The notes: generated from the letters alone by a model not told the origin. Positions 1 through 8,719 are shown, counted from the stretch's first letter. The stretch: 64,000 nt of DNA from Caldimonas brevitalea (GCF_001017435.1 NZ_CP011371.1:5828001-5892000); one strand, 5' to 3'. A program made the numbers and translations.

Positions 1-2245
1 GCAAGCCAATGACATCGCCCGCACTCAAATGGACGACCACGTGGGCATTGATGTCCGGCGCAACGCGCAAGGCCAGTCGCTCCAGCGTGACGCGGTACCG
101 GCTGGCAGCCGGCACGTCACGGGGGGCGGGTGGCAGCGACTCCGGAGCTGACGCACGGCCCGACGGCAGCGCCGCGAGCCGCCCGGCCTGGTCCTGGCGG
201 GCAGCGCCGCCAGGAGCGGCTGCGATCGTCAGGCTGCCCCTGGCAGGGCGCACGGCAGTGCTCGGTACCCAGCCGCTCACCGAGCCCACCAGCACGTGAC
301 GCCAGACCGCCGTGCCATCGGCATGAGGCAAGGCGCCGCCCATCAGCACGGTCGACCCGATCCCCAGCTGCAGCAGCGCCGGCGCGCGGGAATGCGGTTC
401 GGCCCGCAAGGCCATGGCGTCGACCACGACGCGCAAGGCACTTCCGCCCGGCAGGGGTGCAGCACTGGCAGCAGCGGGCGGCCGGGCGACGGGTGCGTCG
501 GCAGGCGTGGGCGCAGTCGCAGGCTGGACGGGCGCGGAGAAAGACACCGGAAGACGGCCAGCGGCGGGTGCGTCCACGCCCGCCGTGGCGGGCGGTTGCG
601 CCACCGCCGGTGCCGGAGTGGTGTTCGGCTGTTGATACTGCGCCCCGGGCTGCAGCGGCTCGGTCAGATGAGGCGGGGGGCCCATGCGCTCTTCGAGTCG
701 ATCGCTCACGCGCTGCACCCGGTCCTGCAGGCCCGCCGACTGCGCGCTGACCACCGTGGGCGTGACGAAGACGACCAGTTCCGTCTCGCGGTTCTGGAAG
801 CGCTTGGACCTGAACAGCGGCCCCAGGATCGGCAGATCGCCGAGCAAGGGCACCTTGTCGACGTCGCTGCCCGTGTCGCGCTGCAACAGACCGGCCAGCA
901 CGATAGTCTCGCCGTCGCGCACATTGAACTCGGTGTTCGCCTTGCGCGAGAGCAAGGCGGGTCCGCTGGCGGTGCTCACCGACTGGTCGATCGAGCTGAC
1001 TTCGGTGTTGATCTGCGCGCGGATCACCCCCCTGTGGTCGACACGTGGCTCGATGTCGAGCTTGACGCCGTATTCCTTGAACTGGACCCGCGGGCCGTTG
1101 ATCGTGTAGACGGTGTAGGGGATCTCGCCGCCGGCCAGGAAATTGGCTCGGGCGCCGTTGCGCGCGGACAGCTGCGGCTCGGCCAGCACCGCCGCCTTGC
1201 CCTCTTGCGCCAGCAGGTTCAGCTGCGCGTTCAGGCCCATGTTGATCGCGCTCAGCACGTTGAGGCCGCTGGGCAGCACCACACCGCCACCACTGCCGTC
1301 GGGGTTGGTGATCGGCGGGGCATTGCCCTCGCCGGTGTGGATGTCGATCTGGTAGGGGCCGCTGTGACCACGCCGCCCCGGCGCCCAGATGCCGCCCACC
1401 GCAGCGCCGCCGGTGGCGTTCCATTTCAGGCCGATCTCGCGTAAGACCGTACTCGGGAACTCCACCACCTTCACGTCCATCAGCACCATCTGTTCCCAGC
1501 CGAGCCGGTTGGTGAAGTTGACGATCTGTGGGTAGCGCTTGGCGAGTTCCTCGATCTTGCGCAGGTCGTTGTCGGACAGGTCGTCGCCCTCGACAATGAT
1601 GTTGGCCCCGACCACCGACGCCTTGGCATTCGGGATGGCGGTGAGGAAGGCCGCGATCTCGCGGGCGAAGCGGCTGGTGTCGCCCGGCACGATGTTCACC
1701 TTGACGCGCTGGTAGCGGCCGTCGACGTTCCAGACGAACAGCGATGAAGTGCCCGGGCCATTGGCGAACAGGATCACTTCCTTTTGGTCGAGCGCGGCAG
1801 CCGTCAGGATCGATCCGTTGCCGACCGCGATGCGCGCGACCCCGGGTGCCGGGAACACGCGCGACTCGCCGACGAACATCTCGATCTCGGGAACCTGCCC
1901 TTCGTCATCGGGCGCGCGGATGGGGGTGTAGGGCCGGGCGTCGGTACTGGCACCTGTGCGCCTGGCCAGAGCGCTGTGTGGTTTGAGATGCTCCGCGAAA
2001 CCATTGCGCACGGGCCGGTGCGCGCCTGCCGGCAAGGGCGCGGTGCCATCCCCCTCGGCGCGGGCCTGCGGCCCCACCGTGACCTCATCGCTCTCCCGCG
2101 CCTGTGCGGCGTGCAGCCCTGCGCAGGCGCACACGAACAGGCAGGCCCGAGCGAGGCGTTGCCGGTCGACCTCGCTCGCGCCCGCACGGCGCCCCCGGCC
2201 CTTGTGGCGCTCTCCCTCGTCGTAATCGTTGTCGCACTTCTTCAT
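1..2245 (-). CDS. cpaC: Tad/Flp pilus outer-membrane secretin CpaC/RcpA with C-terminal SH3-like modules (3' end outside window)
   Basis: Outer-membrane channel of the Flp/Tad pilus machine. Reading from an ATG at 2245, 748 residues are visible and the frame stays open past base 1. The order is an export signal ending near AAQA (about residue 50), the pilus-secretin N-terminal domain (about 118-185), a BON-like segment (about 205-250), and the secretin domain (about 290-500) with the typical VPLLGDLPILGPLF motif and a final ELVVFVTP strand. A Pro/Ala-rich linker follows. Then come an SH3b-like module at about 605-665, ending SGWVPSTAV, and the start of a second one at about 716 (ALRVAP). SH3 modules are not part of the usual family. 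cpaB lies 99 bp upstream in the same direction. The secretin call is firm; the SH3 call rests on pattern only. Confidence 0.9.
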   Translation of the reverse strand, partial: MKKCDNDYDEGERHKGRGRRAGASEVDRQRLARACLFVCACAGLHAAQARESDEVTVGPQARAEGDGTAPLPAGAHRPVRNGFAEHLKPHSALARRTGASTDARPYTPIRAPDDEGQVPEIEMFVGESRVFPAPGVARIAVGNGSILTAAALDQKEVILFANGPGTSSLFVWNVDGRYQRVKVNIVPGDTSRFAREIAAFLTAIPNAKASVVGANIIVEGDDLSDNDLRKIEELAKRYPQIVNFTNRLGWEQMVLMDVKVVEFPSTVLREIGLKWNATGGAAVGGIWAPGRRGHSGPYQIDIHTGEGNAPPITNPDGSGGGVVLPSGLNVLSAINMGLNAQLNLLAQEGKAAVLAEPQLSARNGARANFLAGGEIPYTVYTINGPRVQFKEYGVKLDIEPRVDHRGVIRAQINTEVSSIDQSVSTASGPALLSRKANTEFNVRDGETIVLAGLLQRDTGSDVDKVPLLGDLPILGPLFRSKRFQNRETELVVFVTPTVVSAQSAGLQDRVQRVSDRLEERMGPPPHLTEPLQPGAQYQQPNTTPAPAVAQPPATAGVDAPAAGRLPVSFSAPVQPATAPTPADAPVARPPAAASAAPLPGGSALRVVVDAMALRAEPHSRAPALLQLGIGSTVLMGGALPHADGTAVWRHVLVGSVSGWVPSTAVRPARGSLTIAAAPGGAARQDQAGRLAALPSGRASAPESLPPAPRDVPAASRYRVTLERLALRVAPDINAHVVVHLSAGDVIGL

Positions 2246-2344
2246 TGGAAGACCACATCCCTCTCTGGTGTGACTGCGCACGTCGATCGGTCCGCCCGTT
2301 CTCGCGGCGTTCATCGTGCTTCCGGATACAGCCGGCTGTCGTGT

Positions 2345-3364
2345 TCAAGGCACCCGGGCGCTCGCAGGCCTCGGGTGGGCCGCTCCCGTTGCGGCAGGTG
2401 TACCGTGGGACGGCACCACCTCCTCCTCATCACCGTCCAACACATCGAGCGCGCCACCAGGGGCCTGCGGCATCGGTGCTTCGGCGCTGGGCCGATGACG
2501 CTCCTGCTGCACGTGCTGCCCCAGCGTCAGGCCCTCGGGCGGCAACCGGTTGCTGTACAACACCGGCACCTGCGGGTCGGTCCCGTCCACCGCCGCGCCA
2601 GCGCCCGCCTTGATGCCGAGCAGGGCCTCGATGTCGTGCCGAGCGGAGGTCAGGGCCTGTTTGTCGGCGGGGTTGCGCAGCAGCGCCGTGATGCGGCCCG
2701 TCTCCCGCGCGACGATCACGTACTGGGCCTGCTGCGGCGTGGTGTCGAGCGTGACGGTCGAGTAGGAGCGGCGTTCGCCGCCCATTTTTTTACCCTCATC
2801 GTCCGAGCGCTGCCCGGTGGCCATCACTTCGACGCTTTGCAGCAGCGGGAAGGTCAACTTCTTGCCCTTGCGGTCAAGCGTGACGATCAGGTCGATGATG
2901 TCCCCCGGCTCCAACATCCCCGAGATCGAGCTGATCTCGTCGACCGCCACCGTGACAGCGCGCCGCCCGGCTTCCACGCGCGCCGAGAAGGTCGGCCTGC
3001 GCTTACCCTCGAGTGCGCTCCACAGGATCAGTTCACCGCGCTTGACGGGGAAGGCAATCGCCTGGTTCTCGACGCGGTCGAATTGGTCGGGAACCACTGC
3101 CAGCGAGTGCGCAAAGTCCCCCGGGATCTGGCGGATGGCGACGTTGTCAGACGTGAGTTTTGTGCCGCGCGGCAGGTCAGCCCGGGCCACGACCAGACCG
3201 ACGGTCTTGCCCCTGGCCTGGGCTTCGATCTCGGCCACCCGGCTCGAAAAATAGCTGCGTGCCGTCAGCGCGGCCAGCCCACCGAGAACCAGTGCCACCG
3301 CCAGGATGGCCCAGGTCTTGTTGAACACAAGCGCCCTCTTGGCATCGAATCTCGGCAGCTGCAT
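2345..3364 (-). CDS. cpaB: Flp pilus assembly protein CpaB/RcpC
   Basis: Periplasmic, inner-membrane-anchored partner of the Tad secretin. The 339-residue product has one N-terminal membrane segment (about residues 16-38), then a SAF/beta-clip domain (from about 53) containing ARADLPRGTKLTSDNV, and the CpaB core with SSISGMLEPGDIIDLIVTL and the later QAQYVIVARETGRITALLRNP stretch. The C-terminal 60 residues are Pro/Ala/Glu-rich and look unstructured. It sits between a short prepilin-like gene (33 bp upstream) and the secretin gene (99 bp downstream), the usual cpaB-cpaC order. The ribosome-binding site is weak, but the start fits the position of the membrane anchor. Confidence 0.92.
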   Translation of the reverse strand: MQLPRFDAKRALVFNKTWAILAVALVLGGLAALTARSYFSSRVAEIEAQARGKTVGLVVARADLPRGTKLTSDNVAIRQIPGDFAHSLAVVPDQFDRVENQAIAFPVKRGELILWSALEGKRRPTFSARVEAGRRAVTVAVDEISSISGMLEPGDIIDLIVTLDRKGKKLTFPLLQSVEVMATGQRSDDEGKKMGGERRSYSTVTLDTTPQQAQYVIVARETGRITALLRNPADKQALTSARHDIEALLGIKAGAGAAVDGTDPQVPVLYSNRLPPEGLTLGQHVQQERHRPSAEAPMPQAPGGALDVLDGDEEEVVPSHGTPAATGAAHPRPASARVP

Positions 3365-3397
3365 CGGGTTCTCGCTTGTTGGTCCGCCGGCGACGGT

Positions 3398-3619
3398 TCA
3401 GGTGGGAATCGACAACGCGAAACTGATGCGCTCGTAGGCTTGCTTCAGCGTGTCGATCAGGATGCCGAAGGCCGTGCGGGGAGCGTCTGGGCTCGCTGCG
3501 TCCTGGATGGGATAGAACAGGAACAGCGCGAACACGGCGCACAGCACGACGTATTCGATGAGGACCTGGCCACGCTGCGACGCCCGACCTTCTACCGTTG
3601 TAAGGTGCCGTTGCATCAT
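3398..3619 (-). CDS. short prepilin-like protein of the Tad locus (Flp/TadE type)
   Basis: A 73-residue protein with a class IVb prepilin leader. A basic N-terminus ends in QRG and is followed by QVLIEY, so glutamate is at +5 and tyrosine at +6 after the predicted cleavage glycine, and then by one hydrophobic segment (VVLCAVFALFLFYPI). The family is cut by the TadV/CpaA prepilin peptidase and inserted in the inner membrane. The rest is a short amphipathic tail. The start ATG overlaps the upstream stop as ATGATG/TGA, pointing to translational coupling. An alternative start is the next ATG, one codon later. It could be a minor pilin or a pseudopilin; it is longer than some Flp pilins and lacks the TadE C-terminal domain. 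Confidence 0.75.
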   Translation of the reverse strand: MMQRHLTTVEGRASQRGQVLIEYVVLCAVFALFLFYPIQDAASPDAPRTAFGILIDTLKQAYERISFALSIPT

Positions 3620-4368
3620 TTGAAGTGCTCCATGCTTCTGACGACGCTGAGCACGACCATCGTTTGGCGCTCGGGGCTGCGTACGACCACGGCCATCGCC
3701 TCCTTGCCTGCCCCCTTGAAATAGAGCACCCTGCCCTCTGGTGTCGCCGACCCTTGGGCACCCTCCTCCGTTTGGGTGTCGCGCTCGAACGCCAGGCCGT
3801 CCTCCTGCATCAGCGCCTTGACGCGGTCGACGTTGACCTGCAACGCGTGCCGATTGAAAAACGTCAGGTGGCTCGACAGCCGCGCCCCGTCGTCCGCCTT
3901 CACCTGGTTCATCAACCGGGAACCGGCCGGCATCCTCGACTGCCAGTGCTCGACTTCGACCTTGGACTCGTCGCGCGCCGCCTCGGCCGCCTTGAGGTGG
4001 CCCGCGGCCACCAGGGCGCGGGTGCCGTCGGCGCCGCCGACACCGAGAGGCTCGAGTTGCACCGTCAGGTAGTGCTCGCCCGAGCCGCGGCCCAGCAGCA
4101 GCTTGCCGCCGACCTGCCGTTCGACCAACGGCGGCCCCAGGCGGGCACGGAACCAGGCTGCCAGTTCGCTGGCGGGACGTTCGGACACGAAGCCGCGGAT
4201 GCGCATCGGAACGCCGTTGACATGGAGTTCGGTGCCCACATCGAAGGCGTGTGCATCGTGGGGAACGGGCAGCTCCGGCCACCCGGATGCGTCTGCAGCT
4301 CGCACCGAGGCGAGCGCGAGTACCAGGCAGGCAGCGCAGGCGGCGCGGGCCGGTGGCGGAGCACGCAT
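3616..4368 (-). CDS. exported protein of unknown function in Tad locus
   Basis: A 250-residue protein I cannot place in a named family. It begins with a signal peptide (MRAPPPARAACAACLVLALASVRA, cleaved near SVRAADA), so it should be periplasmic or outer-membrane associated. No membrane segment, cysteine pair or catalytic motif stands out in the mature part; the C-terminal half reads as an alpha/beta domain ending VVLSVVRSMEHFK. The ATG at 4368 was chosen because a strong GGGGGAGG ribosome-binding site lies just upstream and the signal peptide starts there. It is 1 nt from the tadE-like stop and overlaps the next gene by 4 nt. Its position inside the operon suggests a role in pilus assembly or secretin handling; that is inference. 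Confidence 0.75.
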   Translation of the reverse strand: MRAPPPARAACAACLVLALASVRAADASGWPELPVPHDAHAFDVGTELHVNGVPMRIRGFVSERPASELAAWFRARLGPPLVERQVGGKLLLGRGSGEHYLTVQLEPLGVGGADGTRALVAAGHLKAAEAARDESKVEVEHWQSRMPAGSRLMNQVKADDGARLSSHLTFFNRHALQVNVDRVKALMQEDGLAFERDTQTEEGAQGSATPEGRVLYFKGAGKEAMAVVVRSPERQTMVVLSVVRSMEHFK

Positions 4369-4369
4369 C

Positions 4370-5170
4370 TCAATCCTCCCCCTCGAGACGGTCGTCGGGC
4401 ACGACATCGCGCCAGAACTCCAGTTGCCCGAGGCGGGGGCCACGCAAGCCGCCGGGCGCCTCGATCACCGAGACGGCGGCATCGACGAAGTCTGCGGGCT
4501 CGCGCAAGGTGGCCACCGGATAGATGCGGGGATCGCCGCCGATGCGGGCCTCGACTTGTGTCGGACCTTGTGCCACCCAGGGATCAAGCAGCACGCTGGT
4601 GGCACGGCGCAGCGACAAATCAAGGCCGTCGAACGGTTGGAGGCTGCGGACGTCGGCTGGCAGGTTGGCGAGCACGACCGACACGTTGACGGTATAGACA
4701 CCGCGCGCCGGCAAACCGAGCGGTTCTCGAAGTGTGTAGGGCATGCCGTCGCTCGCGCTTTCGAAACCGGCGATCTGGTTTGCACTGTTGTCAGAGCCGA
4801 AACCAATGCTCACGTCAGCGAAACGTCGCACCAGCGCGCCACCCCCCGGATCGCGCCAGAACGGGTTCTGATGCGCCTTGAAATCGCCCGCCACGTCGTG
4901 CGTCTTGATCGGGGCGTCAGGATGGCTGAAGAACCGGCGGCGCACCTCGTCGGCCAGCTGGTGGGACGGCTTCCAACTGCTGACCGCGTCGTTGCGCGCC
5001 ATCGCGTCGAACGCCGCATACCGGCTCGCCAACTGGGCACTGTGGCGGATGTCCTGGTACTTCGCGATCATCGGCACCAGCAGGAACAGCGGTACCAGTG
5101 CGAGCGCGACGACCAGGAACTCGGTCAAGGCCTGGCCGCGTTGTGCACGGCGAACAACGTGCCGCGTCAT
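4370..5170 (-). CDS. tadE: TadE-like pseudopilin
   Basis: A 266-residue TadE/TadF-type protein. The leader is RAQRG followed by QALTEFLVVALALVPLFLLVPM: prepilin cleavage glycine, glutamate at +5, then a hydrophobic helix of about 20 residues. In this family the leader is processed by the Tad prepilin peptidase and the protein acts as a minor pseudopilin of the inner-membrane platform. The long periplasmic C-terminal domain (about 230 residues) has no motif I recognise beyond the family. The start ATG overlaps the upstream stop (ATGA), and the downstream gene begins 1 nt after its own stop, so expression is clearly coupled within the operon. Confidence 0.82.
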   Translation of the reverse strand: MTRHVVRRAQRGQALTEFLVVALALVPLFLLVPMIAKYQDIRHSAQLASRYAAFDAMARNDAVSSWKPSHQLADEVRRRFFSHPDAPIKTHDVAGDFKAHQNPFWRDPGGGALVRRFADVSIGFGSDNSANQIAGFESASDGMPYTLREPLGLPARGVYTVNVSVVLANLPADVRSLQPFDGLDLSLRRATSVLLDPWVAQGPTQVEARIGGDPRIYPVATLREPADFVDAAVSVIEAPGGLRGPRLGQLEFWRDVVPDDRLEGED

Positions 5171-6201
5171 GGCTTGATACCTTTCGGCGTCACCACCCGC
5201 AGCTCCCCAGGCACCCGGAACAAACGCTCGGGCACGAGCTTGTTCAGGTGCACCTCCTCAGTGTGCAGCGTGAGCCCCGGCGGCGTCGACTCGGTGGACA
5301 GCAGCAGGCCGGGAACGCTGCGATTGAAGCGACTGGAGGGGATGGGGAAGCGGCTGGCGCTCGGACGGGCGATGCACTGTTCACGGCGTATCGGCTTGCT
5401 GAGGGCATATACCTCGCAGCTCACGCCGGCCATGGTCCGGCGTTCGCCGGTCGGCTGTGGCCAGGGGGGCGATTCGCGCCGCTGCTGTCGGTGTGCCTCG
5501 ACACGATCCCGGATCTCCGGCGGCAGATCGGGCGGCAGCGGTGCGGTCATCATCTTCGAATCCGGCCCCGACGGCGCCAGGGCCTGCCAGTGCTCTGGTG
5601 ACGCGTGCGCATGGGCACCGCTGTCGCAATCGCCGCTGGCCTCCCCCCGTTCGTGATGCATCGTGCAGAGACCGGCGCTGGAGTCCAGATAGGTCAGACG
5701 CGTTTCGGTTCGCGGTATCGAGCAGTCTTTCTGGTCGAGGTAGTAGTCGATGTGCCGGTGCAACTGCAGCATCCGGTTGGATGCGTAGTAGAAGTCGATC
5801 TCGAGTTGATGCAAGACGGGCGGCAGGTCCGCGACGCTTTGCGTCTTCACGGGCCAACCCATGGCACGGTTCCGTTCGACGCACCCGGCGTGCACCTTCA
5901 GCGTGTAGTCCCGATCGAACTTCGCGTCGCCGGTGTGCCCGGTCAAACGAACGTGATGTACCTCAACCTTGTCATCGGCGTGCTGAGCATGAGCGGTCGA
6001 CAGCATCCCCGCGGTCGGCATCATGAACAGCAGCAGCAGCCTCACCAAGGCCGTGAGGTACTCGCAACGCCCCCGGCCCCGCCAGCCGCGTCCCTGCCAG
6101 GCGCACGCGACTGTGCACCAGGCGGGCTGGAAGCTGGTTGGAGAACCAGCGTGCTGCGCACTGCGACGCGAGCCCCTTCGGGCGGCCAGGCGGGAGTTCA
6201 T
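5167..6201 (-). CDS. exported cysteine-containing protein of unknown function in Tad locus
   Basis: A 344-residue protein with no family I recognise. I placed the start at the ATG that overlaps the stop of the tadG-like gene (ATGA). This leaves a long basic N-terminus before a clear signal-like hydrophobic stretch (LTALVRLLLLFMMPTAGMLSTAHA, cut after AHA). A shorter start close to the hydrophobic stretch cannot be excluded. The mature protein has several cysteines (CVERN, DCSIPR, GLCTMHH, GDCDSG, VSCEVYA, EQCIARP) that could form disulfides in the periplasm, and a His-rich patch around GAHAHASPEHW. It lies between tadG-like and tadE-like genes with 4-nt overlaps on both sides, so a role with the pilus is likely but unproven. 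Confidence 0.65.
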   Translation of the reverse strand: MNSRLAARRGSRRSAQHAGSPTSFQPAWCTVACAWQGRGWRGRGRCEYLTALVRLLLLFMMPTAGMLSTAHAQHADDKVEVHHVRLTGHTGDAKFDRDYTLKVHAGCVERNRAMGWPVKTQSVADLPPVLHQLEIDFYYASNRMLQLHRHIDYYLDQKDCSIPRTETRLTYLDSSAGLCTMHHERGEASGDCDSGAHAHASPEHWQALAPSGPDSKMMTAPLPPDLPPEIRDRVEAHRQQRRESPPWPQPTGERRTMAGVSCEVYALSKPIRREQCIARPSASRFPIPSSRFNRSVPGLLLSTESTPPGLTLHTEEVHLNKLVPERLFRVPGELRVVTPKGIKP

Positions 6202-7616
6202 GGCAGCACGACCCCCTGCCAGGCCTGTGCCTGCTGCAACTCGGCGAGGGACGGCGCCCGCAGACGCGTGTCCCAATAGGGGTTGAACAGCGAGCCCAGT
6301 TCGCGCGGCCGTCCGATCGAGGCACCGTAGACGTTGTCGCGGGAGCTGCCGGGTCGTGCGAAATAGACGTCCGAGGCGGCGACGGCCGCGTAAACCTCGT
6401 TGGCCGGGGCGCCACTGTAGGGGTTTAGGCGACGGGGCTGCGCCGACTGGATCGAGGAGCGGCCGTCCGAGGTCAGCGTTTGGTCCCGGTCTCGATGCAG
6501 GCGCACGGCGAACTGCAGACGCGGATCGGGCTGATCCAGCGCCGCCGGCGACAGGTCGAAAAAACTGGGAAGTCCGGAATAGCCCCAGGCAGACGTCGAG
6601 GTGGCGACGGCCACGGCGGTAGCACCGGGATTGACCAGAGGCGCGCTGTCGTAATGCAACGGATCGAGATCCAGCGTTGGATTGTCGGCGGCGCTCTGCC
6701 CGCCCCACCCGGCCGGTCGCTCCTTCACCGCGCGGCACATGACATCGGTCTTGTTCTTGGGCACCCAGCGCTTCTCGGACAGCGTGTCGAGCGCCTTCCA
6801 CTCGTCGAAACCGATCAGCTCGGTGCCGCCGCGACGGTCGAGCCAGTCCACGCGGCCGGTCGCGGTGGCCGAGCCGCAGTCGCTATAGAGCGCCGGCATC
6901 ATCCAGCTGCGCCGCTCAATGAAGCGGTCCCGCGACAACCCGGCTTGCACGGCTTGCGCAAAGCGCGTGCGCTCGTCGCCGGCGTACTGTTGAACGAACT
7001 GGGGGAAGTCGTTCGGGCTCAGCAGCATCAGGTCGACTGTGACCGTTCCGTCACCGCGGTAGTTCGCCTGGGCCACCTCGTTCATCACGGCGGCGCGGGC
7101 TGGCAGCAACCCGGCGTTTGCAACCGCCTGGGCAACGCGCAAGTTCGTGATGAGGTTGTCTGAGGTGCGCACGAGGTTTTCCAAGACGTTTTGGTCGATC
7201 AGTTCCGATTTCGCGTCGGGCCCGAAATCCACTGCCGTCTCATAGGACAGATAGTAGGGGGACAACTTCGGGTTTTGCAGCACGAAGCCGAACGTCCCCA
7301 TCGCGTCGGCGTAGCGAACCCACGATGCCAGACTAGTCAATTGCGCAATCGCGATGGTGTTGGCGACCATCGCCCGATTGGTATAGGCGTCGAAATTCAG
7401 CGTGCGCGCATTCATCACGCCGGCGCTGTATGCCACCGCATCGGCGGTATTCACCAGCTTGGTTTTTTCGGCGGTGAGCTGACCGGTGTTGAACAGAAAG
7501 AAAAGCGCTGCCAACCCGCCTAAAAGCAGGAACAAGCCATATATCAGCGCTTGCCCGCGTTGGCGGACCCTCCCCGCAACACACGGCCAGCCCCACCTTG
7601 GGCCGGCGCGTGACAT
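6198..7616 (-). CDS. TadG-like pilus assembly protein
   Basis: A 472-residue protein of the TadG/putative Flp pilus-assembly type. The N-terminus RVRQRGQALIYGLFLLLGGLAALFFLFNTG is a prepilin-like leader followed by one membrane segment; unlike its neighbours it has no glutamate at +5, as is usual for TadG. Next comes the conserved stretch KTKLVNTADAVAYSAGVMNARTLNFDAYTNRAM, typical of this group. The large C-terminal part is periplasmic and rich in Asp/Asn/Tyr. It lies 18 bp downstream of the prepilin gene and its stop overlaps the next start. A minor pilin or a membrane anchor that links the pilus to the envelope are the usual proposals. Confidence 0.82.
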   Translation of the reverse strand: MSRAGPRWGWPCVAGRVRQRGQALIYGLFLLLGGLAALFFLFNTGQLTAEKTKLVNTADAVAYSAGVMNARTLNFDAYTNRAMVANTIAIAQLTSLASWVRYADAMGTFGFVLQNPKLSPYYLSYETAVDFGPDAKSELIDQNVLENLVRTSDNLITNLRVAQAVANAGLLPARAAVMNEVAQANYRGDGTVTVDLMLLSPNDFPQFVQQYAGDERTRFAQAVQAGLSRDRFIERRSWMMPALYSDCGSATATGRVDWLDRRGGTELIGFDEWKALDTLSEKRWVPKNKTDVMCRAVKERPAGWGGQSAADNPTLDLDPLHYDSAPLVNPGATAVAVATSTSAWGYSGLPSFFDLSPAALDQPDPRLQFAVRLHRDRDQTLTSDGRSSIQSAQPRRLNPYSGAPANEVYAAVAASDVYFARPGSSRDNVYGASIGRPRELGSLFNPYWDTRLRAPSLAELQQAQAWQGVVLP

Positions 7617-7634
7617 GCGCGTCAGTTGCGCTGT

Positions 7635-7940
7635 TTATTCGCCACCGCCACCGCCACCGCCACCAGCAGTGCCGCGAGTCGCGTTGTCGTTGTAGTTGCG
7701 CAAACTGCGCTCATTGACTTCACTTTCTTGCGCCTTGTCTGCTGAATTCCGGGCGGCCTCAAGAGCGGCGGCCCCGTCTTGTCCCGACAACTCGCGGGCA
7801 ATACCGGCCGTCTGACTGCGCACGGTCTGTCCGAACAGCTGATATACAGCAATTGCAGCAATGCCGATCAGCGCGACGATGACGATGTATTCCGTCATGC
7901 CTTGGCCATACTGCCTTCTTTTGCTGGAACGAAGTTTCAT
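7635..7940 (-). CDS. Flp-type prepilin with polyglycine tail
   Basis: First gene of the visible Tad operon: 101 residues with leader KRRQYG, then QGMTEYIVIVALIGIAA. This is the type IVb pattern, with cleavage after the glycine, glutamate +5 and tyrosine +6. The helix is followed by an Ala/Glu/Ser-rich region and a C-terminal run of eight glycines before the last glutamate. The glycines are coded by four GGTGGC units, a simple repeat that could change length in frame. The ribosome-binding site AAGGGGG lies 5 nt upstream of the ATG. It could be the major pilin, although it is longer than classical Flp pilins (50-80 residues). Confidence in the class is good, in the exact role moderate. Confidence 0.82.
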   Translation of the reverse strand: MKLRSSKRRQYGQGMTEYIVIVALIGIAAIAVYQLFGQTVRSQTAGIARELSGQDGAAALEAARNSADKAQESEVNERSLRNYNDNATRGTAGGGGGGGGE

Positions 7941-8389
7941 GAAACCCCCTTGGCTGATTTGAGAATGGAAAGAGGCAGCAGCGTGCCGCGCTCAACGCAG
8001 AATTGCACTCAAACAGGAAGCCTTGGGCCTTTTCTCGAACCTCGCCGTGCAGCTCCAGGGGCGATATTAGATCTCCGCCTCACTTCGGAAACCCCCTCGA
8101 TGCGGGGAACCGCAGAATTTCGCGAAACAGAATGTGTATTTCCACTAATTGGCGAAAACCCAGCCTGACGCCCAGCCAGATTAAATCAACAAAACAGCCA
8201 GCTTAGCGAAGCGACCTGCAATTAATAACAGGATCGAGCGAGACGGTGATAACTGTGAAACACCGCAGGGGTCTGACGAAGAAAAAAGGGAGGTATGGCG
8301 CGGGGATAAACACCCGCATCTGCAGGAAACTGCGAGTCGGCGTCGCCACGCCATCAGGACCGCCGATGCTTTCGGCAGGTTCCGTTCGA
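7941..8389. other. 449-bp intergenic region, likely promoter region of the Tad operon
   Basis: No coding frame with convincing start and composition was found. The stretch is visibly more AT-rich than its surroundings, for example around 8150-8250. It must carry the promoter of the minus-strand pilus operon whose first gene starts at 7940. I saw no clear sigma70 pair and no sigma54 -24/-12 motif, so no promoter is marked. Confidence 0.5.
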
Positions 8390-8719
8390 TCAAATGGCCA
8401 GCACGCGCTTGCGCTTAACGATCACAACCGGTGCTGATTGCTGCGGGTTGGCCTTAGGGCGTGGCTCCGGGTCGTTCGACCCGCCGCCCTGGGCCCGCCG
8501 CACCGCCGCACGCACCTGACTCGTGCTCAACGCGGCAAGGTGGTCGCCATTCACCTGGAAGTAAAGGCCTTCCGGGTCGACCGCCAGCGCGCCGATCTGT
8601 GCGCCGCGCTCGATGCTGCCGAGCAGCCGCAACGGATCGTCCTCGGCCCGCGGGTGCGTGAAGCGGCGCCAGTACACATCGCCCAGCCGGACCCGCCACT
8701 GCTGGCTGCTACGCGCCAT
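8390..8719 (-). CDS. small hypothetical protein
   Basis: A 109-residue protein of unknown function. The predicted start is the ATG in MARSSQQWRVRLGDVYWRRF; an upstream in-frame extension of 14 residues (MAGGMSGLGVVEHT) is possible. The core reads as one small alpha/beta domain: a segment LGSIERGAQIGALAVDPEGLYFQVNGDHL followed by a helix STSQVRAAVRRAQ. The tail is Pro/Asn-rich and ends in the basic stretch VVIVKRKRVLAI. No signal peptide or membrane segment is seen. It lies upstream of the Tad operon on the same strand but 449 bp away, so co-transcription is doubtful. Codon use looks like the neighbours, which favours a real gene. Confidence 0.55.
   Translation of the reverse strand: MARSSQQWRVRLGDVYWRRFTHPRAEDDPLRLLGSIERGAQIGALAVDPEGLYFQVNGDHLAALSTSQVRAAVRRAQGGGSNDPEPRPKANPQQSAPVVIVKRKRVLAI

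Noticed and set aside
117..1424. Long Arg/Gly/Ala-rich open frames on both strands across real genes, such as this one inside the secretin gene
   Set aside because: They are antisense or shifted readings typical of high-GC DNA. They have low-complexity Arg/Ala composition and no family features, and the secretin frame fully explains the region.
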